Assembly (NCBI GenBank): GCA_003216155.1
Contig: QCJH01000001.1
Coordinates: 62,001-126,000, forward strand
DNA from: Prochlorococcus sp. AG-409-A19
Lineage (GTDB): Bacteria > Cyanobacteriota > Cyanobacteriia > PCC-6307 > Cyanobiaceae
Reading direction: 5' to 3'
Length of the DNA stretch: 64,000 bases
A program made the translations under genes and the position numbers. The notes below the pieces were generated by a model. The model did not search any database. It was not told where the DNA came from and saw only the letters and a program-made list of their open reading frames with translations. Positions 9,537 through 20,362 of the stretch are shown piece after piece; the first letter of the stretch is position 1; each line of letters begins with the position of its first letter.

Positions 9537-11273
9537 TTATAGATTCCTAATCAATTGCCTCTCACATAAGTCTCTATATTTACCAGCTCTACCTATTAAT
9601 TGTTTGTGAGAGCCTGTCTCTATTACACGCCCTCTGTCTAATACTATTATCTGATCAGCTTCTTGTACTGTTGCCAAGCGGTGGGCTATTACAAGAACTG
9701 TTCTGCTATGCATTACTTGTCTTAGGCCTATTTGAACCGCAGATTCGGCCTCTGCATCTAGTGAGCTAGTAGCTTCGTCAAGTAATAATAGTGATGGATT
9801 ACAAAGAACAGCTCTAGCTATGGCTATTCTTTGTAATTGACCGCCTGATAAATTTAACCCCCTTTCCTCAATCTGTGTTTTATATCCAGATTTTGAAGTG
9901 ATTATAAAATCATGGGCATTTGCAAGTTTTGCGGCTGTTATTACTTCTTCTTCAGTTGAGTCTCGCCCAAATTTAATTGCATCCTCTATTGTCCCTGAAA
10001 AAATGGTCATCCGTTGTGGTACAAGGCCTATCTGACGCCTTAAATCTATGGTTTTTAGCAGTTTAATTGACTTTCCATCAAGTAGGATATCACCGCGTTG
10101 ATAATCATTGAATCTCATTAGTAATGAGAATAAGGTACTCTTACCAGCGCCTGAAGGTCCAACTAAAGCAACTGTTGTACCTGCTTCTACATTTACCGAT
10201 ACATCGTTTAATACACTTTGATCATTTTCATATGAAAAATATAGGTTTTTGAAAGTTAATTTTCCATATACTTTGCTTAATTTCACTGAATTGCTTGAGT
10301 CTTTAAATTCTAGGGGCTGTTTTTCTATTTCTGAAAGTCTTCTCAAGGAAGCCTGACCTTGCTTTAATTCATTAAAATTAGTTGTTAGATGACTAATAGG
10401 GTCTATAAGCATCAACAATGCTGCAAAATAGCTGCTAAATCCCTGGCTATCCAATACACCATTTTTTATTTGTAAAGCACCTATTACTAATATACATAGT
10501 ATTCCCGCAGCTTCAATAAATCCAATAACAGGATGCTGAAATGCAAGTAAACGCATAGTCTTATATTTTGCTCGTCTGTGTAGATCAACTTCTCTGTCAA
10601 ATCGTTTTTGAAGCCATTCCTCTGCAGTAAAAGCTCTTACTAATGGGAGCCCATTTATAGATTCACTTAGAAGACCTGCAAGACTACTTACCTTTTTCTG
10701 ACTATTTTCTGCCTCAGCCAAAACTCTAGCTCCAAAAAAACTAACAAGAATTGCTACTATGGGAGCAAGAATTAAGGTCGCTAGCGAGAGTTTCCAATCC
10801 AACCAAACCATATATCCAAAAACAGTTATTAATTGCAAAAGACTAGGAGTGGTGTCTTGTATTGTTTTATAGATAACTTCACCAACTCTATCTGCATCTT
10901 CAGTTAATCTATATGTAACATCACCTGAAGACAGTTTTTCTAAGGCACCTAGTTGAATCTTTTGAAGAGTTTGAAAGAGGTCTTTGCGTAAAGATTGACT
11001 TACTCTTAGTGCAGGACCAGCTAGTAATATGTCTTGTCCAAATTGAAATATTTTCTGAATTAGAAAAACTATAAGAGCGAAACCTATCATCTTTACAACC
11101 TTCTCAAAATCACCTTTACCGATAGCTGGTATTAATTTGCCAGCTATCCAAGCAAGAATTGGCCAGCATCCTACATAAATCATCATGCAGACTGCTCCTA
11201 AGCTAAGTTGCCTTAGATGAGGTTTTAAGAGTGGTAGCAGTCTGCGGAAACTCGTTTCAGAATGTTTAATCAT
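9537..11273 (-). CDS. ABC transporter, fused permease and ATPase (MsbA/multidrug type)
   Basis: This 578-residue half-transporter has an N-terminal exporter membrane domain (about residues 15-310, six hydrophobic segments) and a C-terminal ATPase. The ATPase shows Walker A GPSGAGKST, signature LSGGQLQR, Walker B LLLLDEATS and the switch histidine in VIAHRL. It should act as a homodimer in the inner membrane, exporting a lipid or hydrophobic compound; the substrate is not determined by the sequence. It is divergent from the S4-domain gene, 33 bp away. Confidence 0.9.
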   Translation of the reverse strand: MIKHSETSFRRLLPLLKPHLRQLSLGAVCMMIYVGCWPILAWIAGKLIPAIGKGDFEKVVKMIGFALIVFLIQKIFQFGQDILLAGPALRVSQSLRKDLFQTLQKIQLGALEKLSSGDVTYRLTEDADRVGEVIYKTIQDTTPSLLQLITVFGYMVWLDWKLSLATLILAPIVAILVSFFGARVLAEAENSQKKVSSLAGLLSESINGLPLVRAFTAEEWLQKRFDREVDLHRRAKYKTMRLLAFQHPVIGFIEAAGILCILVIGALQIKNGVLDSQGFSSYFAALLMLIDPISHLTTNFNELKQGQASLRRLSEIEKQPLEFKDSSNSVKLSKVYGKLTFKNLYFSYENDQSVLNDVSVNVEAGTTVALVGPSGAGKSTLFSLLMRFNDYQRGDILLDGKSIKLLKTIDLRRQIGLVPQRMTIFSGTIEDAIKFGRDSTEEEVITAAKLANAHDFIITSKSGYKTQIEERGLNLSGGQLQRIAIARAVLCNPSLLLLDEATSSLDAEAESAVQIGLRQVMHSRTVLVIAHRLATVQEADQIIVLDRGRVIETGSHKQLIGRAGKYRDLCERQLIRNL

Positions 11274-11306
11274 GAAGCCAGATTATCAATCAAGATTGTT
11301 TTTTAA

Positions 11307-11495
11307 ATGAAGCTTGATCAGTTCATTAAATTCCAGGGCTGGGTATCTACTGGTGGGGAGGCTAAACAGCTCATCAATGCTGGTCTCGTCTGTGTCAATG
11401 GTTTTATTGAGACCAGGCGAGGTCGTAAGTTGAGTGAAGGAGATGAAATTCGCTTTCGTGACCATGTTGCTAACTGGCAAGAAGCAGATCCCTAA
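11307..11495 (+). CDS. Small S4-domain RNA-binding protein
   Basis: The 62 residues make up almost only an S4 RNA-binding fold: [21 protein letters not shown], then [10 protein letters not shown] and [12 protein letters not shown]. Free-standing S4 proteins of this size (YbcJ-like) bind structured RNA, probably on the ribosome, but the target is unknown. A minus-strand open frame overlaps it and is considered a shadow. It lies 35 bp upstream of tpiA on the same strand. A weak hairpin (AAGGGC/GCCCCTT, one bulge) follows the stop. Confidence 0.85.
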   Translation: MKLDQFIKFQGWVSTGGEAKQLINAGLVCVNGFIETRRGRKLSEGDEIRFRDHVANWQEADP

Positions 11496-11530
11496 AGGGC
11501 TTAGTTTGCCCCTTAAAACATGTTGTGGAG

Positions 11531-12262
11531 ATGAGCGTGCGTAAACCTGTCATTGCAGGCAATTGGAAGATGCACATGACCTGTGCTCAGGCCAATGAAT
11601 ATTTGTCTGTCTTCCTTCCCTTAATAGAAAGGGTCGAGAGAGACAGACATGTTGTTATTGCCCCTCCCTTTACGGCCTTGTCCTCCATCGCAGAACTGAC
11701 AAAAGGGTCTTGCTTAGAACTCTCAAGTCAAAATGTACACTGGGAAGATAAAGGTGCGTTTACGGCTGAAGTCTCTCCGATAATGCTCCTCGAACATAAA
11801 GTACGTTATGCGATTGTTGGACATAGTGAGCCTCGTAAATATTTCAGTGAAAGTGATGAGCAGATAAATCGTCGAGCCAGATCAGCTCAAGCCCACGATT
11901 TGATACCTATAGTTTGTGTTGGTGAAAGTATTGAGCAAAGAGAGAGAGGGGAGGCTGAAAGAGTAATTAGACGTCAGGTTGAACAGGGTCTAGAAGATAC
12001 AGACCCGAGTCGACTTGTAGTTGCCTATGAGCCTATATGGGCTATAGGCACTGGTAGAACATGTGAATCATCTGAAGCCAATAGAATATGTGGGCTTATC
12101 AGAAATTGGGTTGGTCATCCAGATCTGATTATTCAATATGGAGGTTCTGTAAAACCATCAAATATTGATGAACTAATGGCAATGTCAGATATTGATGGGG
12201 TTCTTGTAGGAGGAGCTTCTTTGGAGCCTGAAAGTTTTGCGAGAATTGCGAACTTCATATAA
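11531..12262 (+). CDS. tpiA: Triosephosphate isomerase
   Basis: TpiA interconverts dihydroxyacetone phosphate and glyceraldehyde 3-phosphate in glycolysis and the Calvin cycle. The active-site elements are present: the Asn and Lys of AGNWKMH near residue 11, the catalytic His in [10 protein letters not shown], and the catalytic Glu in [12 protein letters not shown]. The phosphate-binding end IQYGGSVKP and GVLVGGASL follow. The protein is 243 residues from ATG 11531; an in-frame GTG at 11525 would add two. Its 3' end overlaps the start of folP. Confidence 0.95.
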   Translation: MSVRKPVIAGNWKMHMTCAQANEYLSVFLPLIERVERDRHVVIAPPFTALSSIAELTKGSCLELSSQNVHWEDKGAFTAEVSPIMLLEHKVRYAIVGHSEPRKYFSESDEQINRRARSAQAHDLIPIVCVGESIEQRERGEAERVIRRQVEQGLEDTDPSRLVVAYEPIWAIGTGRTCESSEANRICGLIRNWVGHPDLIIQYGGSVKPSNIDELMAMSDIDGVLVGGASLEPESFARIANFI

Positions 12263-13100
12263 CTCTGATTCCCAAGAATTTCCTTGGCCATTAGGTTGGA
12301 GAACTAAAATAAATGTAATGGGTGTGATAAACCTGACTCCAGATTCCTTTAGCGATGGAGGCTTATTCCTAGAAACTTCAAAGGCCGTTAAAAGATCATT
12401 CTCAATGTTAGAAGAAGGCGCTGACGTATTAGATTTAGGTGCTCAAAGTACAAGGCCAGGAGCTCAAATTATTGACAGCGAAACTGAGTTAAGTCGATTA
12501 TTACCAGCTTTAAAAGTTATACGCTCTTCTCACTCTAATGCACTTATATCTGTTGATACATTTAGAGCTGATGTTGCGAAAAAGGCTCTTGAGAATGGCG
12601 CCAATTGGATAAATGATGTAAGCGGAGGTAATGGTGATCCAGAGATGTTAACTCTTGTCGCATTGGCAAAATGTCCTTATGTGATTATGCATAGTCGTGG
12701 AAATAGTCAAACAATGAATAATCTATGTACATATAAAAATGTTGTTGATGATGTTAAAGCAGGATTACTTAGAAGGACAGAGAAAGCCCTTTCTAACGGA
12801 ATACTAAAAGAAAATATAATTTGGGATCCAGGATTAGGATTTGCAAAAACTACAGATCAAAACATTGAAATTTTAAAAGGATTAGAACAATTAAATACAG
12901 AAGGTTTTCCCCTTTTGATCGGCCCTTCAAGAAAAAGGTTCGTTGGTTCAATCTTGAACCAACCAGATCCTTTAAAAAGGGCCTACGGAACCTCTGCTGT
13001 AATTTGTAGATGTACGCAAGCTAAAGTTGCGATGGTACGTGTACATGATGTAAAAGCAACATGTGAAACTATTTTAATGTCTCAGACTTTATGGGGATAA
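12237..13100 (+). CDS. folP: Dihydropteroate synthase
   Basis: FolP joins p-aminobenzoate to a dihydropterin pyrophosphate in folate synthesis. The family motifs are clear: [17 protein letters not shown] near residue 27, [28 protein letters not shown] and [11 protein letters not shown]. The start is not ATG: TTG codons at 12237 and 12246 are both possible and both lie inside the end of tpiA, giving a 17-26 bp overlap. This suggests translational coupling of the two genes. The length, about 285 residues, is normal for the family. Confidence 0.93.
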   Translation: MRELRTSYNSDSQEFPWPLGWRTKINVMGVINLTPDSFSDGGLFLETSKAVKRSFSMLEEGADVLDLGAQSTRPGAQIIDSETELSRLLPALKVIRSSHSNALISVDTFRADVAKKALENGANWINDVSGGNGDPEMLTLVALAKCPYVIMHSRGNSQTMNNLCTYKNVVDDVKAGLLRRTEKALSNGILKENIIWDPGLGFAKTTDQNIEILKGLEQLNTEGFPLLIGPSRKRFVGSILNQPDPLKRAYGTSAVICRCTQAKVAMVRVHDVKATCETILMSQTLWG

Positions 13101-13150
13101 ACTCAAGATACCAAAATATATTACTAAATACTATGGACTTTTTTATAGAT

Positions 13151-16100
13151 CTACTCTGTTACTCCTTCGATTCTGTCCTCTGCTTCCTGATAAAGTTCCT
13201 TTAACCTCTCAATATTTTCTTCTGAGGTTTCCCAATAACCTCTACCATTAACTTCTAAGAGTGTTCCTACAATTCGTCTGAAACTATGTGGGTTTAGATC
13301 CATCAATCGTTTGCGCATTTCTGGATCATTTATGAAAGTCTCATTTGATTCTTCATAAACAAAATTATCTACTTGACCACTAGTTGCACTCCATCCCAGA
13401 GTATAATTAAGCCTGTTGGATACTTCTCTTACGCCCTCATATCCAGAATTGAGCATTCCCTCATACCATTTTGGATTTAAGAGTTTTGTTCTTGAATCAA
13501 GCCTAATAGTTTCACTAAGGGATCGTACTTGGGCATTTGCTGTTGTTGTGTCTGCAATATAACTATTTGGGGTCTTTCCATCATCTCTTAGGTTTTTAAT
13601 TAGGTTTGTAGGATCAGAATCAAAATAATGACTTACATCAGTAAGAGAGATTTCAGCTGAGTCGAGATTTTGAAATGTGACATCAGCTGTTTTCATTACT
13701 GACTCGAATGCTTGTCTCTTTTGGTTCATTTCACCTGGATTGTCTGCATTAAAAGCATAAGTTTTTCTAGATAAGTACATTTCTTGAAGTTCTCCTTCCT
13801 CCTCCCAGGTTGAATTCTCTACTGCAAGATTTACATTAGAGCTATAACTTCCACTTGCATTAGAGAAAACCCTGCAAGAAGCTTCTCTTATACTTATCCC
13901 TTCAGCTTCTGCCTGCTCAATAGAATGTTTCCTTACAAAGTTCATGTCTAAGGGTTCTTCAGCTTCAGCAGCCATCTTTATGCCTTGATCAATAAGCGCC
14001 ATCTGATTTATGAACAAGTCTCTAAAAACGCCTGAACAATTTACGACTACATCGACTCGAGGCCTTTGTAATTCATCTAAAGGGATAAGTTCTAGCTTAT
14101 TCACTCTTCCAACAGAATCAGGCTTGGGTCTTACACCTATAAACCATAAGATTTGAGCTAGTGATTCTCCATATGTCTTTATATTATCTGTTCCCCACAA
14201 AACACATGCAATAGTCTCTGGCCAAGTACCTTGCTCTTGTTTTTGTCTTTCTATTAGCTTATCAACAACATTTTTAGCAGCTGCAACCGCTGCTGTAGTA
14301 GGAATTGATTGGGGATCTAATGCATGAATATTCTTACCACTTGGTAAGACCGCTGGATTACGAATAGGATCACCACCTGGCCCAGGAAGGACATAATCCC
14401 CATCTAGTGCTTTAAGAAGACTTTCCATCTCTTTATCAGCACATATTTGATTTAAGCAAAACTGCAAATATCTGAAAAGGTTATCTATTGAGTCAACATC
14501 TACCCCCTTAAATCCATACCTTATGCATGTACTTAGCCAAGGAGATTGAAATTTGATGCCAAGCCTACTAAGATTCTTTTTCAAAGAACCTAATACATTA
14601 AGTTTCATATTTACTCTTCCATCATTACCTGTTAGTGACTTAACTAGTGAACCTACAGATTCTCTTGCAACTTCAGTAATCTTTCTATTTAATTCGACAT
14701 CTTCAAGAATCCCCTCATCATTGCCTTTATATATAGATTGAATATCTCTACCTATTGATTCAGCTAGGAGTCCTGGTAATGAGCGAAGGCCATCATCTTC
14801 TCTTTCTAAGGCAGCTATACTTACTAGTGTTGCTATAGCTTCTTCTGCAGTAGGTGGCTTCCCTATTGTATGTAGTCCACATGGTAATAAGCGGCTCTCA
14901 ATTTCCATTAATTGACTGTAAACAGCTCCCACAACTGCATCTCTTCCTTCAAGTTTTAGTAATGACGCATCAGTCTCTGGAAGCTCAACATCCTGGTCTA
15001 GATTACATTGCCGAGCAGTCTCAATAATTGCATTTACAATTTGTACACCTCTTGAACTTTCTCTCATCTGTTGATAAGAACCTACTAGTTCACTAAGTTC
15101 TTTTAAGCCCTTATATAGGCCAGCATTTTCTGCTGGTGGTGTCAGATAACTAATTGTTGAGGCATAACCTCTTCTTTTTGCAATTGTTGCTTCAGATGGA
15201 TTATTAGCTGCATAGTAATAAAGATTTGGTAGACCTCCAATTAATGAATCTGGGTAACAGGTTTCACTCATACCCATTTGTTTACCGGGCATGAATTCCA
15301 GAGAACCGTGAGTACCAAAGTGAAGAACAGCATCTGCTCCCCAAATCTTTTCTAGATAGGTGTAGTAGGCAGCAAATCCATGATGAGGACTCGCGCTGCG
15401 AGAGTAGAGTAATCTCATAGGATCACCCTCATAGCCAAATGTAGGTTGAACACCTACAAATACATTCCCAAAATGTCGGCCATAAATAAGCAGATTTTGT
15501 CCATCGCTATTTAAATTTCCTGGAGGTTTTCCCCAGTTTTCTTCTAGCCTTTCTGAGTAGGGTGTTAGCCGTTCATATTCCTCAACTGTCATTTTATGAG
15601 CTATTGATAATTCTGGTGAACCTTGTAAAGCCTCAGGGTCATTGATCAACTCTTCCATTAATTTCTTAGGGTCTTTTGGCAAGTTTTGTATGTCATATCC
15701 ACTTGATTTCATTTCTTCTAGCACTCTATGAATTGACCCAAATACATCTAAATAAGCTGCTGTTCCAACGTTACCCTTATCTGGTGGGAAACTAAAAATA
15801 GTTATGGCTAGTTTCTTTGTAGATCTGGGTTTAATTCGTAACGAGGACCATCTAATAGCTCTCTCTGCTATTGAGTCAACCCGATCTTGAAGTGTATGAG
15901 CCTTGCCTGTTGCATCATCGCGTCCTGATAGAACTATTGGCTCTATTGCACCATCGAGTTCTGGAATAGCGATTTGTAATGCGACTTGAACTGGATGTAA
16001 TCCAAGGTCACTTCCTTCCCATTCCTGAGTTGTTTGGAATACGAGAGGAAGAGCCACCATATATGGCCTATTAAGACTTTTTAGAGATTCAATTGCTTTT

Positions 16101-17161
16101 GGATGATCTTGGCGTGCTGGTCCTCCAACAAGCGCAAATCCTGTAAGTGATACAACTCCATCAACTAAAGGCCTTTCTGTTTCTATTGGATCATAGAAAA
16201 ATGCTTTGACGGGCTTAGAGAAATCGAGTCCTCCACAAAAAATAGGAAGTACTCTAGCTCCTCTGTATTCAAGCTCTTGAATAATAGCTACATAATGTGC
16301 ATCATCCCCAGTAACAATATGGCTACGTTGGAGTACCAATCCAATTAGAGGACCATTTCTTGCTGCATCAGAAAGGTCTGATCTACTCTTTGTCCAATTG
16401 AGGTATTCTTTTATATCTTCAAACATATTAGGAGCAATGGGATGCCAGATTCCAAGATCAGGAAAGACTTCTGGATCAGCAACTCTTAGTTCTGGCCTTT
16501 CTTCTCCATCAGCAACAGGAAATACATATTTATCAGCAAGCATTAATAAGAAGTTTCGAAGATTATCCGGCGTACCACCCAGCCAATATTGAAAGCTGAG
16601 CATAAAGCTTCTTGCATCCTGAGCTTTATCTACAGGTAAATATTTAAGGATAGTAGGTAGTGTATTTAATAATTTAAGCATTGAATCCTGGAAACCAGCT
16701 CCTCCTGATTCCTTTCTTTTCTTCATTAAGTTTGCAATTACGCTATTTCCTTGACCTAACTGTGACATTGAAAATGTGCCTAATTTATTTAGACGCATTA
16801 CTTCTGGCATTGAAGGGAAAACAACTGCAGCTTTTAGCCTTTCTCTATGTGGAGTAACAGCGTCAACAACCTTTTGAGCAAGGTCCTCAATGAAGATTAA
16901 GGAAGCTATAAATACATCTGCTGATGAAATATCTTTTTGAAAATCATTGAAATTCTGTGGATCGCGTAATTCCTCGATTAGATAGCCACTAAGTTCAATG
17001 CCAAGCTCTCCATCCTGTTTGTTTAGTGAATTAGCAGCTTGTGTTAGTGCATTTTGGTATTGAGGTTCTAAAACCACATATACAGCTTTCATTACTGATT
17101 TATGCGAGTTACCCTCAACAGGTAAAACTCTGCGATCGGCGGAGCGTACCTGAGTGAACAT
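13151..17161 (-). CDS. chlH: Magnesium chelatase subunit H
   Basis: ChlH binds protoporphyrin IX and, with the ChlI/ChlD ATPase, inserts Mg2+ in the first committed step of chlorophyll synthesis. The 1,336-residue protein has the usual length for cyanobacterial ChlH. After an N-terminal DUF3479-like region comes the CobN/Mg-chelatase domain with the hallmark [16 protein letters not shown] near residue 620, and later GSGSYSSN-like and [15 protein letters not shown] segments near the C-terminus. The ATG at 17161 is preceded by AAGGAAACG, a plausible ribosome site. It is divergent from dapB across a 114-bp gap with notable dyads, and its paralogue CobN lies at 29971-33726. Confidence 0.97.
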   Translation of the reverse strand: MFTQVRSADRRVLPVEGNSHKSVMKAVYVVLEPQYQNALTQAANSLNKQDGELGIELSGYLIEELRDPQNFNDFQKDISSADVFIASLIFIEDLAQKVVDAVTPHRERLKAAVVFPSMPEVMRLNKLGTFSMSQLGQGNSVIANLMKKRKESGGAGFQDSMLKLLNTLPTILKYLPVDKAQDARSFMLSFQYWLGGTPDNLRNFLLMLADKYVFPVADGEERPELRVADPEVFPDLGIWHPIAPNMFEDIKEYLNWTKSRSDLSDAARNGPLIGLVLQRSHIVTGDDAHYVAIIQELEYRGARVLPIFCGGLDFSKPVKAFFYDPIETERPLVDGVVSLTGFALVGGPARQDHPKAIESLKSLNRPYMVALPLVFQTTQEWEGSDLGLHPVQVALQIAIPELDGAIEPIVLSGRDDATGKAHTLQDRVDSIAERAIRWSSLRIKPRSTKKLAITIFSFPPDKGNVGTAAYLDVFGSIHRVLEEMKSSGYDIQNLPKDPKKLMEELINDPEALQGSPELSIAHKMTVEEYERLTPYSERLEENWGKPPGNLNSDGQNLLIYGRHFGNVFVGVQPTFGYEGDPMRLLYSRSASPHHGFAAYYTYLEKIWGADAVLHFGTHGSLEFMPGKQMGMSETCYPDSLIGGLPNLYYYAANNPSEATIAKRRGYASTISYLTPPAENAGLYKGLKELSELVGSYQQMRESSRGVQIVNAIIETARQCNLDQDVELPETDASLLKLEGRDAVVGAVYSQLMEIESRLLPCGLHTIGKPPTAEEAIATLVSIAALEREDDGLRSLPGLLAESIGRDIQSIYKGNDEGILEDVELNRKITEVARESVGSLVKSLTGNDGRVNMKLNVLGSLKKNLSRLGIKFQSPWLSTCIRYGFKGVDVDSIDNLFRYLQFCLNQICADKEMESLLKALDGDYVLPGPGGDPIRNPAVLPSGKNIHALDPQSIPTTAAVAAAKNVVDKLIERQKQEQGTWPETIACVLWGTDNIKTYGESLAQILWFIGVRPKPDSVGRVNKLELIPLDELQRPRVDVVVNCSGVFRDLFINQMALIDQGIKMAAEAEEPLDMNFVRKHSIEQAEAEGISIREASCRVFSNASGSYSSNVNLAVENSTWEEEGELQEMYLSRKTYAFNADNPGEMNQKRQAFESVMKTADVTFQNLDSAEISLTDVSHYFDSDPTNLIKNLRDDGKTPNSYIADTTTANAQVRSLSETIRLDSRTKLLNPKWYEGMLNSGYEGVREVSNRLNYTLGWSATSGQVDNFVYEESNETFINDPEMRKRLMDLNPHSFRRIVGTLLEVNGRGYWETSEENIERLKELYQEAEDRIEGVTE

Positions 17162-17182
17162 CGTTTCCTTTCAGTATTTCTA

Positions 17183-17207
17183 CTACCCTACGAGGGGTAG
17201 TGCCCCT
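17183..17207 (-). promoter_or_regulatory. Overlapping alternative hairpins in the chlH leader
   Basis: CTACCC (17183-17188) pairs with GGGTAG (17195-17200). AGGGG (17193-17197) pairs with CCCCT (17203-17207). The two stems share bases 17195-17197, so only one can form at a time. The element lies 22-46 nt upstream of the chlH ATG, in what would be its 5' leader. A regulatory role is inference. Confidence 0.35.
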
Positions 17208-17241
17208 ATTGCGAGCATCTCTCCTCGGGTGTAACACGAAA

Positions 17242-17264
17242 TCTCAATAGTCACTAAATTGAGA
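17242..17264. promoter_or_regulatory. 7-9-7 inverted repeat between chlH and dapB (operator candidate)
   Basis: TCTCAAT at 17242-17248 and ATTGAGA at 17258-17264 are perfect inverted repeats separated by nine bases. The dyad ends 11 bp before the dapB ATG and lies about 80 bp upstream of chlH. Its shape suits a dimeric transcription factor, or a hairpin in the dapB leader. No known binding consensus was recognised. Confidence 0.35.
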
Positions 17265-17275
17265 ACAATCTTGAA

Positions 17276-18124
17276 ATGACCTCCGACCTTACAAATTCTA
17301 TTCCAGTAGCCGTAGCTGGAGCCCTTGGACGCATGGGATCCGAGGTTATAAAAGCTGTCCAAGCATCAAATGATTGTCATTTGGTAGCCGCTTTAGAAAC
17401 AAAAACGGAAAGGGAGGGACATGATATAGGTGTTGAGCTTGGCATAGGAAATCTTGATATTCCAATTAATTCTGATTTTGAGGGGTCTCTCTGTGGATTA
17501 AGTCAGTCATCTTCCATAGATCCACTACAGGCTTCAGTCCTTGTTGATTTCACGCATCCAAATGTGGCGTATGAGCACACCAGGACAGCAATTGCTTATG
17601 GAGTACATCCCGTAATTGGTACTACAGGCCTTACCCCTGAGCAAATAGATGATTTGAGTCAATTTTCTGTGAAAGCCTCTGTTGGCGCAGCGATTATCCC
17701 TAATTTTTCAGTAGGTATGGTTTTACTTCAACAAGCAGCTTCCGCAGCTGCTCGTTTTTATAACGATGCGGAGCTTACGGAGCTTCATCATAATAAAAAA
17801 GCTGACGCTCCTAGCGGTACATGTATTAAAACTGCTGAACTTATGGAAGAACTCGGTAAAACTTTTAACACCTCATGTAGCGATGAGATCGAAGCACTGT
17901 CTGGTTGTAGAGGCGGATTACGTCCTAGTGGTTTGAGGATTCACTCAGTTCGATTGCCTGGATTAGTTGCTCACCAGGAGGTTTTATTAGGAGCACCAGG
18001 AGAGACATACACGCTTAGTCATAATACGATTAACAGATCTGCTTATATGCCAGGAGTATTACTAACAATACGAAAAGTACGGAAACTTAAATCTTTGATT
18101 TATGGTCTTGAACGAATTATCTGA
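17276..18124 (+). CDS. dapB: 4-hydroxy-tetrahydrodipicolinate reductase
   Basis: DapB carries out the NAD(P)H-dependent reduction in the diaminopimelate/lysine pathway. The dinucleotide-binding motif is VAGALGRMGSEV near residue 14, followed by LVDFTHP and GTTGL. The catalytic and substrate-binding region is LTELHHNKKADAPSGTC near residue 168. The protein is 282 residues, slightly longer than the E. coli enzyme, as usual for cyanobacteria. It starts at ATG 17276, divergent from chlH, and is followed 17 bp later by an orphan gene on the same strand. Confidence 0.95.
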   Translation: MTSDLTNSIPVAVAGALGRMGSEVIKAVQASNDCHLVAALETKTEREGHDIGVELGIGNLDIPINSDFEGSLCGLSQSSSIDPLQASVLVDFTHPNVAYEHTRTAIAYGVHPVIGTTGLTPEQIDDLSQFSVKASVGAAIIPNFSVGMVLLQQAASAAARFYNDAELTELHHNKKADAPSGTCIKTAELMEELGKTFNTSCSDEIEALSGCRGGLRPSGLRIHSVRLPGLVAHQEVLLGAPGETYTLSHNTINRSAYMPGVLLTIRKVRKLKSLIYGLERII

Positions 18125-18141
18125 AAAATAAATCCAATCAA

Positions 18142-18792
18142 ATGATAATCCCAATACGCACTGATGAATTACATAGGCTTATTCCAGCTGTAGCTACTAG
18201 TAACCAATTTAAATCAGCATTAGGAGATCCGAGTAAAATTCTACAAAGGATAATGATTTCAACAATTGGTGGCGTAATAACTTTACTGATCAGCCAAAGT
18301 CAAGTTGCAAGTAGGTTTTATTCTATTTGGCTTGTAATAGGTGTAGTCTTCTTATTATATTTACTTTGGGGACCGATAGTCGAGGCAGGGCAAATCAATT
18401 CAAAATTAAGGCAATGTTCATTCTCTGCATTATTTGAAGGTCGAATCTCAGATGTATTTGTACGTGAAAAAGTTGTAAATCGGCATGAACAGGCTAATAG
18501 GAGTGGAGAGCTAGAATTAGTAGAGAGTCGACGTACATGGATGATTGTAGAACTAGAAGATGAAGATGGATATTTGTCAGAGTTAAAATTTCCTTTAGAG
18601 AAGAAACATCAATTTATTCGCATAGGCATGACAATTCGGTGTCTAATATTTAGTCAAAGTAGAGACTTTGAGAAAATTAACTTCTTAAGTGATGCTTGGG
18701 TTCCTCAACAGAAATTATGGGTAGGAGAATATCCCTATTTGTTAAGGCCTGCGTTTGAAGAGCTTTGCTCAATAAAACTAGATAGAGGCTAA
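18142..18792 (+). CDS. Conserved cyanobacterial-type membrane protein, function unknown
   Basis: I do not recognise a characterised family. The 216-residue protein has two adjacent hydrophobic segments near residues 38-80 (IMISTIGGVITLLIS and YSIWLVIGVVFLLYLLWGP), then a soluble C-terminal part of about 130 residues with mixed charge. Similar proteins in picocyanobacteria are, as I recall, sometimes labelled phosphate ABC transporter permease, but nothing here resembles a permease. It follows dapB by 17 bp and is probably cotranscribed with it. Confidence 0.7.
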   Translation: MIIPIRTDELHRLIPAVATSNQFKSALGDPSKILQRIMISTIGGVITLLISQSQVASRFYSIWLVIGVVFLLYLLWGPIVEAGQINSKLRQCSFSALFEGRISDVFVREKVVNRHEQANRSGELELVESRRTWMIVELEDEDGYLSELKFPLEKKHQFIRIGMTIRCLIFSQSRDFEKINFLSDAWVPQQKLWVGEYPYLLRPAFEELCSIKLDRG

Positions 18793-18949
18793 TATGATCT
18801 GTAAGTTTATTACTTTGAGAAATAATCAGAAGATGGTAAATATCAAAAGATCAAATTTTTTATGTCCTATTCTACTGATGCTATAATTTCAATCAATAAC
18901 AAATTAAACGACTTAATTCAAACCATCCAAAAACCATCAAATTACAACC

Positions 18950-20125
18950 TTGAATCAATTAATCTCATTTAAAAAAACAAAATCTAATAAGAATCTAAGA
19001 ATCAAAATCAATGGAGCTGGACCTACTGGATGTCTTCTAGCCCTTTCTTTGGCACAAAAAGGTTGCAAAGTAAATATTTGTGATCCTTTATCAATAGATA
19101 GTATCACTTGTAAGAGCCGTGCATATGCACTTACACAATCTTCCAGACTACTTCTTCAAAAACTTCAATTATGGGAACAATTATTACCTTATCTATGTTC
19201 CTTCTCAAAATTAACTCTAGAAGATTGTGAGATACAAAAATCTGTAATTTTTAATTGCCTAGATTTGTCATGTTTAAATCAACAATCGGATGCTATTGGG
19301 TGGATTATTGAACATAAATTCTTAATGATGGTTATCTTTAAAAACATATTAACTTCTAACAATGTGCATACATCAATTGGAGATTCTTATTCATTTGATG
19401 GATTATTATTTGATTTTACGGTTGGAGCAGATGGGATAAATTCTCCTACCAGGAAAAATATCGGAATTGGACAATATAATATACCGTATAAACAAGGATG
19501 TTTAACAGCTAAGGTGATAATAAGAGGGGCAAATCAAAATACCGCATTTGAAATACTAAGAGAAAAAGGCCCTTTGGCAATATTGCCAATTGGGAAGGAA
19601 TTATTTCAGGTTGTCTGGACTGATAGTTTAGATAATTGTATTGATAGGGTTTCACAAACTCCAGCATTTATTCTCGATCAGTTAGCTGGTATATTACCTG
19701 AAGGCTTAGAACCTGATTTACTATTAGATAAGCCTGCAGCCTTTCCTGTCGGTATTTGTATAGCCCATTGTTTCTACAAGGGAAGAACTATTTTAGTTGG
19801 AGAAGCTTGTCATAGCTTTCATCCAGTAGGCGGTCAAGGATTAAATCTAGGGCTAAGAGATGTTTCTATATTGTCAGATCTTTTAATTGGAGCTAATAAA
19901 GGTAAGATTAATATTCACAGCCTTCCCAGGAAATATGGGAATAAGCGTATTGTTGATGTAGCAACAATAACAATATTTACACATCTATTGATTATATTAT
20001 TTTCAAATAGGAATAGATTGCTATTGTCACTTCGAGTAATTATCCTAAATATCTTATCGAGCTTTAGTTATGTGCGTAGATTTATTATGATGATAATGAC
20101 TGATGGAGTAAATATTATAGAATAA
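18950..20125 (+). CDS. UbiH/Coq6-like FAD-dependent monooxygenase
   Basis: This 391-residue protein has the three marks of aromatic-ring flavin hydroxylases: an N-terminal FAD motif (INGAGPTGCLLALSLAQ near residue 20), FTVGADGINSPTR in the middle, and the second FAD motif LVGEACHSFHPVGGQGLNLGLRD near residue 285. The family hydroxylates quinone or other aromatic precursors. A role in quinone metabolism is plausible but not shown. No in-frame ATG precedes the FAD motif, so the start is probably TTG at 18950. Codon use is markedly AT-rich. Confidence 0.8.
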   Translation: MNQLISFKKTKSNKNLRIKINGAGPTGCLLALSLAQKGCKVNICDPLSIDSITCKSRAYALTQSSRLLLQKLQLWEQLLPYLCSFSKLTLEDCEIQKSVIFNCLDLSCLNQQSDAIGWIIEHKFLMMVIFKNILTSNNVHTSIGDSYSFDGLLFDFTVGADGINSPTRKNIGIGQYNIPYKQGCLTAKVIIRGANQNTAFEILREKGPLAILPIGKELFQVVWTDSLDNCIDRVSQTPAFILDQLAGILPEGLEPDLLLDKPAAFPVGICIAHCFYKGRTILVGEACHSFHPVGGQGLNLGLRDVSILSDLLIGANKGKINIHSLPRKYGNKRIVDVATITIFTHLLIILFSNRNRLLLSLRVIILNILSSFSYVRRFIMMIMTDGVNIIE

Positions 20126-20146
20126 ATACAATCTTACAGCAATACA

Positions 20147-20362
20147 TTGCCAATTAATACAAGTCATCCTCAACCAAAACAAAAGGAGAAATTATTAAAT
20201 TACCTGTCCACAAAAATCGGTATTAGCGAAAAAGCCTTGAAACTAGGTATTAAGCAAGCAGAATCAGAGCAAGCACCTTTACCTATAGTTTTATGGAGTT
20301 TTGGGTTGTTAGATTTACATCAACTACAGAATGTTTTAGACTGGCAGAACAATCAAGAATAA
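20147..20362 (+). CDS. DUF2949 family small protein
   Basis: This 71-residue protein has a helical body, including LPIVLWSFGLLDLHQLQNVLDW near the C-terminus, that fits the cyanobacterial DUF2949 family. The function is unknown. The likely start is TTG at 20147; no in-frame ATG is available. Its 3' end overlaps the 3' end of the convergent apt gene by 10 bp, so the two stop codons lie within each other's reading frames. Confidence 0.6.
   Translation: MPINTSHPQPKQKEKLLNYLSTKIGISEKALKLGIKQAESEQAPLPIVLWSFGLLDLHQLQNVLDWQNNQE

Noticed and set aside
11286..11480. 64-codon minus-strand frame opposite the S4-domain gene
   Set aside because: The plus strand encodes a clear S4 fold; the opposite frame has no known features.
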